A stretch of DNA of 64,000 nucleotides from Parasponia andersonii (lineage: Eukaryota > Streptophyta > Magnoliopsida > Rosales > Cannabaceae), in assembly GCA_002914805.1 (NCBI GenBank), contig JXTB01000115.1, positions 368,982 through 432,981 of the forward strand, read 5' to 3'. The notes under the pieces are model-generated. The model ran no database searches, had not been told where the DNA came from, and saw only the letters and a program-made list of their open reading frames with translations. The position numbers were made by a program, and so were the translations under genes. Positions 60,965-64,000 of this stretch are shown in pieces (within the stretch, counting starts at the first letter, position 1; each line of letters opens with the position of its first letter).

Positions 60965-61690
60965 TTGGTCGCTTTTCTGGAATCTAACTTGGATGTCTTC
61001 GCATGGAAACATTCAGATATGGTCGGGATCGATCCGAATATCATATGCCATCGTCTTAACATAGATCCAACAAAGAAGCCTTTACAACAGAAAAGAAGAG
61101 CTATAAATCCAGAACACTATGCCGCGTTGAAAGAAGAGGTAAAAAAGTTGCTTGAAATTGGATTTATCAAGGAATCTTTTTACATGAACTGGCTTGCTAA
61201 CCCAGTTTTGGTAAAGAAACCCAACGGGAAGTAGAAAACGTGCATCGATTTCACCGATCTCAACAAAGTATGCCTGAAGGACAGCTTTCCCCTTCCAAGA
61301 ATCGACCAGCTTGTAGATGCGACGTCGGGGCATGAACTCTTAAGTTTCATGGATGCATATTCTGGATACAATCAAATCCCCATGTACGAGCTAGATGAGG
61401 AGCATACCTCATTCATCACTGATCAAGGATTATACTGTTACAAAAAGATACCCTTCAGACTCATCAATGCAGGAGCAACCTACCAGCGTCTTGTCAACAT
61501 GATGTTTGTAAGACAAATTGGCAAGACAGTGGAGGTATATGTTGACGACATGCTGGTGAAGTCGAAGAAAGCCGAAGATCACATATCAAACATCTTGATG
61601 AGATGTTCAAAAGCTAACCCTCAGAAGATACAAGCGCTGATTGATATGCAATCTCCTTGCAAACCTAAAGATGTGCAGACCTGGCAGGAA
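60965..61690 (+). pseudogene. Reverse transcriptase of the Gypsy element, broken
   Basis: Recognisable RT blocks in order: [39 protein letters not shown], then FTDLNK after a TAG stop (61232-61234), MDAYSGYNQIPM, and the catalytic YVDDMLVKSK at about 61540-61569. Just after EDHISNILM the expected thumb segment is missing and the frame resumes at ANPQKIQALID (about 61614), so an internal deletion has removed roughly the RT/connection boundary. It is nonfunctional. Confidence 0.85.
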
Positions 61691-61692
61691 GA

Positions 61693-62052
61693 GTGGCCAC
61701 ATTGAGTCGATTTGTATCCAGGTCGACGGATAAGTGCCAACCATTCTTTGAAGTATTGAAAGGTTCGAAGAGGTTTGAGTGGACGGGAGAATGTGAGCAG
61801 GCATTCCAAGAATTAAAAATACACTTGGATTCTTCTCCACTCTTTTTGAAGCCAAATCTGGGGGAAGAATTATATTTATACCTCACTGTTTCTAAATATG
61901 CGACAAACGCTGCGTTAATTCGAGAATATGAAAAGATACAGTGACTAGTGTACTACGTAAGTAAAAGACCACTCGATGTCGAAACAAGATATCCAGAGAT
62001 GGAGAAATTGGCATTAGCACTCATTGTCGCATCTAGGAAACTTCGACCTTAT
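61693..62052 (+). pseudogene. RNase H region of the Gypsy element, cut by the N gap
   Basis: Begins VATLSRFVSRSTDKC-like, with the motif PFFEVLKGSKRFEWTGECEQ, then LYLYLTVSKYATNAALI, a TGA stop (61942-61944), YYVSKRPLDVETRYPEMEKL and ALALIVASRKLRPY before the N run. The frame is shifted relative to the preceding segment. Confidence 0.8.
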
Positions 62053-62509
62053 NNNNNNNNNNNNNNNNNNNNNNNNNNNNNNNNNNNNNNNNNNNNNNNN
62101 NNNNNNNNNNNNNNNNNNNNNNNNNNNNNNNNNNNNNNNNNNNNNNNNNNNNNNNNNNNNNNNNNNNNNNNNNNNNNNNNNNNNNNNNNNNNNNNNNNNN
62201 NNNNNNNNNNNNNNNNNNNNNNNNNNNNNNNNNNNNNNNNNNNNNNNNNNNNNNNNNNNNNNNNNNNNNNNNNNNNNNNNNNNNNNNNNNNNNNNNNNNN
62301 NNNNNNNNNNNNNNNNNNNNNNNNNNNNNNNNNNNNNNNNNNNNNNNNNNNNNNNNNNNNNNNNNNNNNNNNNNNNNNNNNNNNNNNNNNNNNNNNNNNN
62401 NNNNNNNNNNNNNNNNNNNNNNNNNNNNNNNNNNNNNNNNNNNNNNNNNNNNNNNNNNNNNNNNNNNNNNNNNNNNNNNNNNNNNNNNNNNNNNNNNNNN
62501 NNNNNNNNN
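62053..62509. other. Assembly gap, 457 N
   Basis: A run of 457 undetermined bases lies inside the RNase H/integrase part of the retrotransposon. Reading frames drawn through it are meaningless. Confidence 0.99.
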
Positions 62510-63700
62510 GAAAACAAAGACGACGTAAAGCGACTTCAAATGAAAGCAGCTCGCTATGTTATCTATGACGAGAAGCTTTATCGAAGAAGTTTTAGTGTGC
62601 TGTTATTGTTATGTGTCGATGAAGAAAAAGTAGACTACATTATGAGGGAAATTCACGAAGGAATAGGCAGAAATCATTCCAGGGGGCAGGTACTTCTGAA
62701 CAAGATTCTGAGATAAGGGTATTTTTGGCCGACCATAAAGAAGGATACGATGGAATTTACTAGGAGGTGTAACAAATGCTAACGATTTGCAACTATTCCT
62801 AGAATGCCACCCATTCCTCTCACTCCAATGAACAGTCCATGGCCATTTACAGTATGGGGAATTGATATTATCGGAACGCTTCCATTGGCGTGAGGTGGAT
62901 TGAAGTATGCAGTGGCCCCAGTCAATTATTTCACCAAGTGGACAGAAGCTGAAGTCTTGAGTACCATTTTCGCAAAAAAGATGATAGATTTTGTTTATAA
63001 ATCTATAATCTGCCATTATGGTATACCACATACCATAATTTCTGATAATGAAAAATAATTTGACTGCGACCAGTTCCGTAACTTCTGCAACAACTTAGGC
63101 ATCAAGAAGAATTTCTCTGCTGTTGTTCATCCACAAGCCAATGGACAGGTCGAAGTGATAAATAAAATACTTAAACACAATATAAAGACAAAGTTAGAAG
63201 AGCATAAGGGAGCTTGGCCAGATGTACTCCCTGAAGTTTTATGGATTTATCGCACTACTCAACGAACAACTACCAGAGAAAGTCCATTCTCTTTAGCTTA
63301 CAGATATGAAGCAATGGTTTTAGTTGAAATTGGTGCGAGCTCTCTACGATGATCAACCTATGAGCAAGATCACAACAAAACACTAATGAGGATTGAGCTC
63401 GATCTTTTAGAAGAAAGGCACGAGCAGTCTCAGCTTCGAATCGCATCATATTAACAGCGCACTGCTCGATATTATAATTCTAAAGTTAGAATCCGAGGGT
63501 TTGAAGTTGGTAACCTTGTTCTTCGGCAAGTCTTACCAAATAATAAAGAGTACGATGCTGGTGTATTTGGACCCTCTTGGGAAGGACGGTATGTTATTGA
63601 TGCCATCATTTGACCTGGGACATATAAGTTAGCTCGCACTGGCGGACAAAAGATCGAGCATGCCTGGAATGCAGAACAACTTCGTCACTATTATCAGTAA
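62510..63700 (+). pseudogene. Integrase of the Gypsy element, broken
   Basis: Order of blocks: RRSFSVLLLLCVDEEK, REIHEGIGRNH and RRCNKC (zinc-binding HHCC region), PWPFTVWGIDIIGTLP (first catalytic D), YGIPHTIISDNEK (second D), and NGQVEVINKILKHN (E), giving a D,D,E triad with normal spacing. VLRQVLPNNK and AWNAEQLRHYYQ then form the C-terminal end, with TAA at 63698-63700. At least six in-frame stops are present (for example after ILR, CNKC, TLPLA, NEK, SSLR and IASY). Confidence 0.85.
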
Positions 63701-64000
63701 ATTTTCATGTATATCTTCATGTTATTCGTCATTCATCAATAAAAATATCTACTTATTCGTCATTCGTTGATCGTCATTAATTTAACCAAGTAGTTAATTA
63801 CTAGGTGACTGATCGGTACACTATTGCGATTCAAATCCAACACACTTAAAATTGTTATGTTAGGATAGGTTAGGTCGCTTAAGAAAACAGCAAGAATGAG
63901 TGATGCAAACTCAATACTGTCCTTCAAAATTTCCATGGCAAAATATAAATATAGTAATATATCACATCGAACAATGAACGTTTTGCTTAGTTACTTTGTT
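63701..64000 (+). other. Retrotransposon 3' spacer; 3' LTR not reached
   Basis: AT-rich noncoding sequence after the integrase stop. It shows no similarity to the start of the 5' LTR, so the 3' LTR must begin beyond 64000. Long 3' spacers are usual in Tat/Athila-type elements. Confidence 0.5.

Noticed and set aside
61948-62716. Long frames running through the N gap
   Set aside because: They exist only because N runs contain no stop codons.

Overview
This window is nuclear DNA from a flowering plant, almost certainly a eudicot. It is AT-rich, has introns with GT..AG borders and phases that fit, long intergenic spaces, many microsatellites and several kinds of plant transposable element. Splicing candidate exons by eye gives five conserved plant protein-coding genes. 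In order they are: a Raf-like MAPKKK of the EDR1/SIS8 type (+, 9312-21344, 13 exons, 1052 aa), a chloroplast FKBP17-2-type immunophilin (+, 22592-24145, 3 exons, 251 aa), a DUF1295/steroid-reductase-like membrane protein (+, 30539-35735, 10 exons, 307 aa), a golgin candidate 2-like coiled-coil protein (-, 42999-36758, 10 exons seen, C-terminus broken off at an assembly N), and a RABA6-type small GTPase (-, 51233-46611, 2 exons, 225 aa).

From memory, the order and orientation match Arabidopsis At1g18160-At1g18200 and, in part, its duplicate around At1g73640-At1g73660. The gene core therefore looks like an ancient conserved block that has been inflated by repeats. The genes do not form an operon or one obvious pathway. 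Two (golgin and RABA6) are both Golgi/trans-Golgi trafficking functions, one is a stress and sugar-signalling kinase, one is a thylakoid/chloroplast immunophilin, and one is a predicted ER membrane reductase.

Layout: 1-861 is a probable Copia LTR edge (minus). 862-8500 is intergenic with a diverged tandem repeat, two MITE-like palindromes and TA microsatellites. 8500-21600 is the kinase gene, with a foreign-looking AT-rich/GC-rich insertion in intron 7. 22592-24145 is FKBP17-2. 24200-30450 is an intergenic repeat field holding a segmental direct repeat, SINE-like and MITE-like elements. 30450-35760 is the DUF1295 gene. 36700-43300 is the golgin gene and its promoter. 43300-46600 is intergenic. 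46611-51233 is RABA6, with a foldback element in its 3.9-kb intron. 52623-53424 is a probable solo LTR. 56407 to the window end is a decayed Ty3/Gypsy element of the Tat/Athila-like type (5' LTR, PBS, gag, protease, RT, RNase H, integrase), interrupted by a 457-N gap and by a 1,087-bp duplication across a single N that is best explained as an unmerged assembly overlap.

I found no tRNA or rRNA gene, no CRISPR array, and no convincing new protein system. The most informative observations are the conserved gene block, the assembly breaks that affect gene models, an alternative 3' end in the DUF1295 gene, and the repeat structures. Gene names rest on recognising motifs and family sequence, without any database search.
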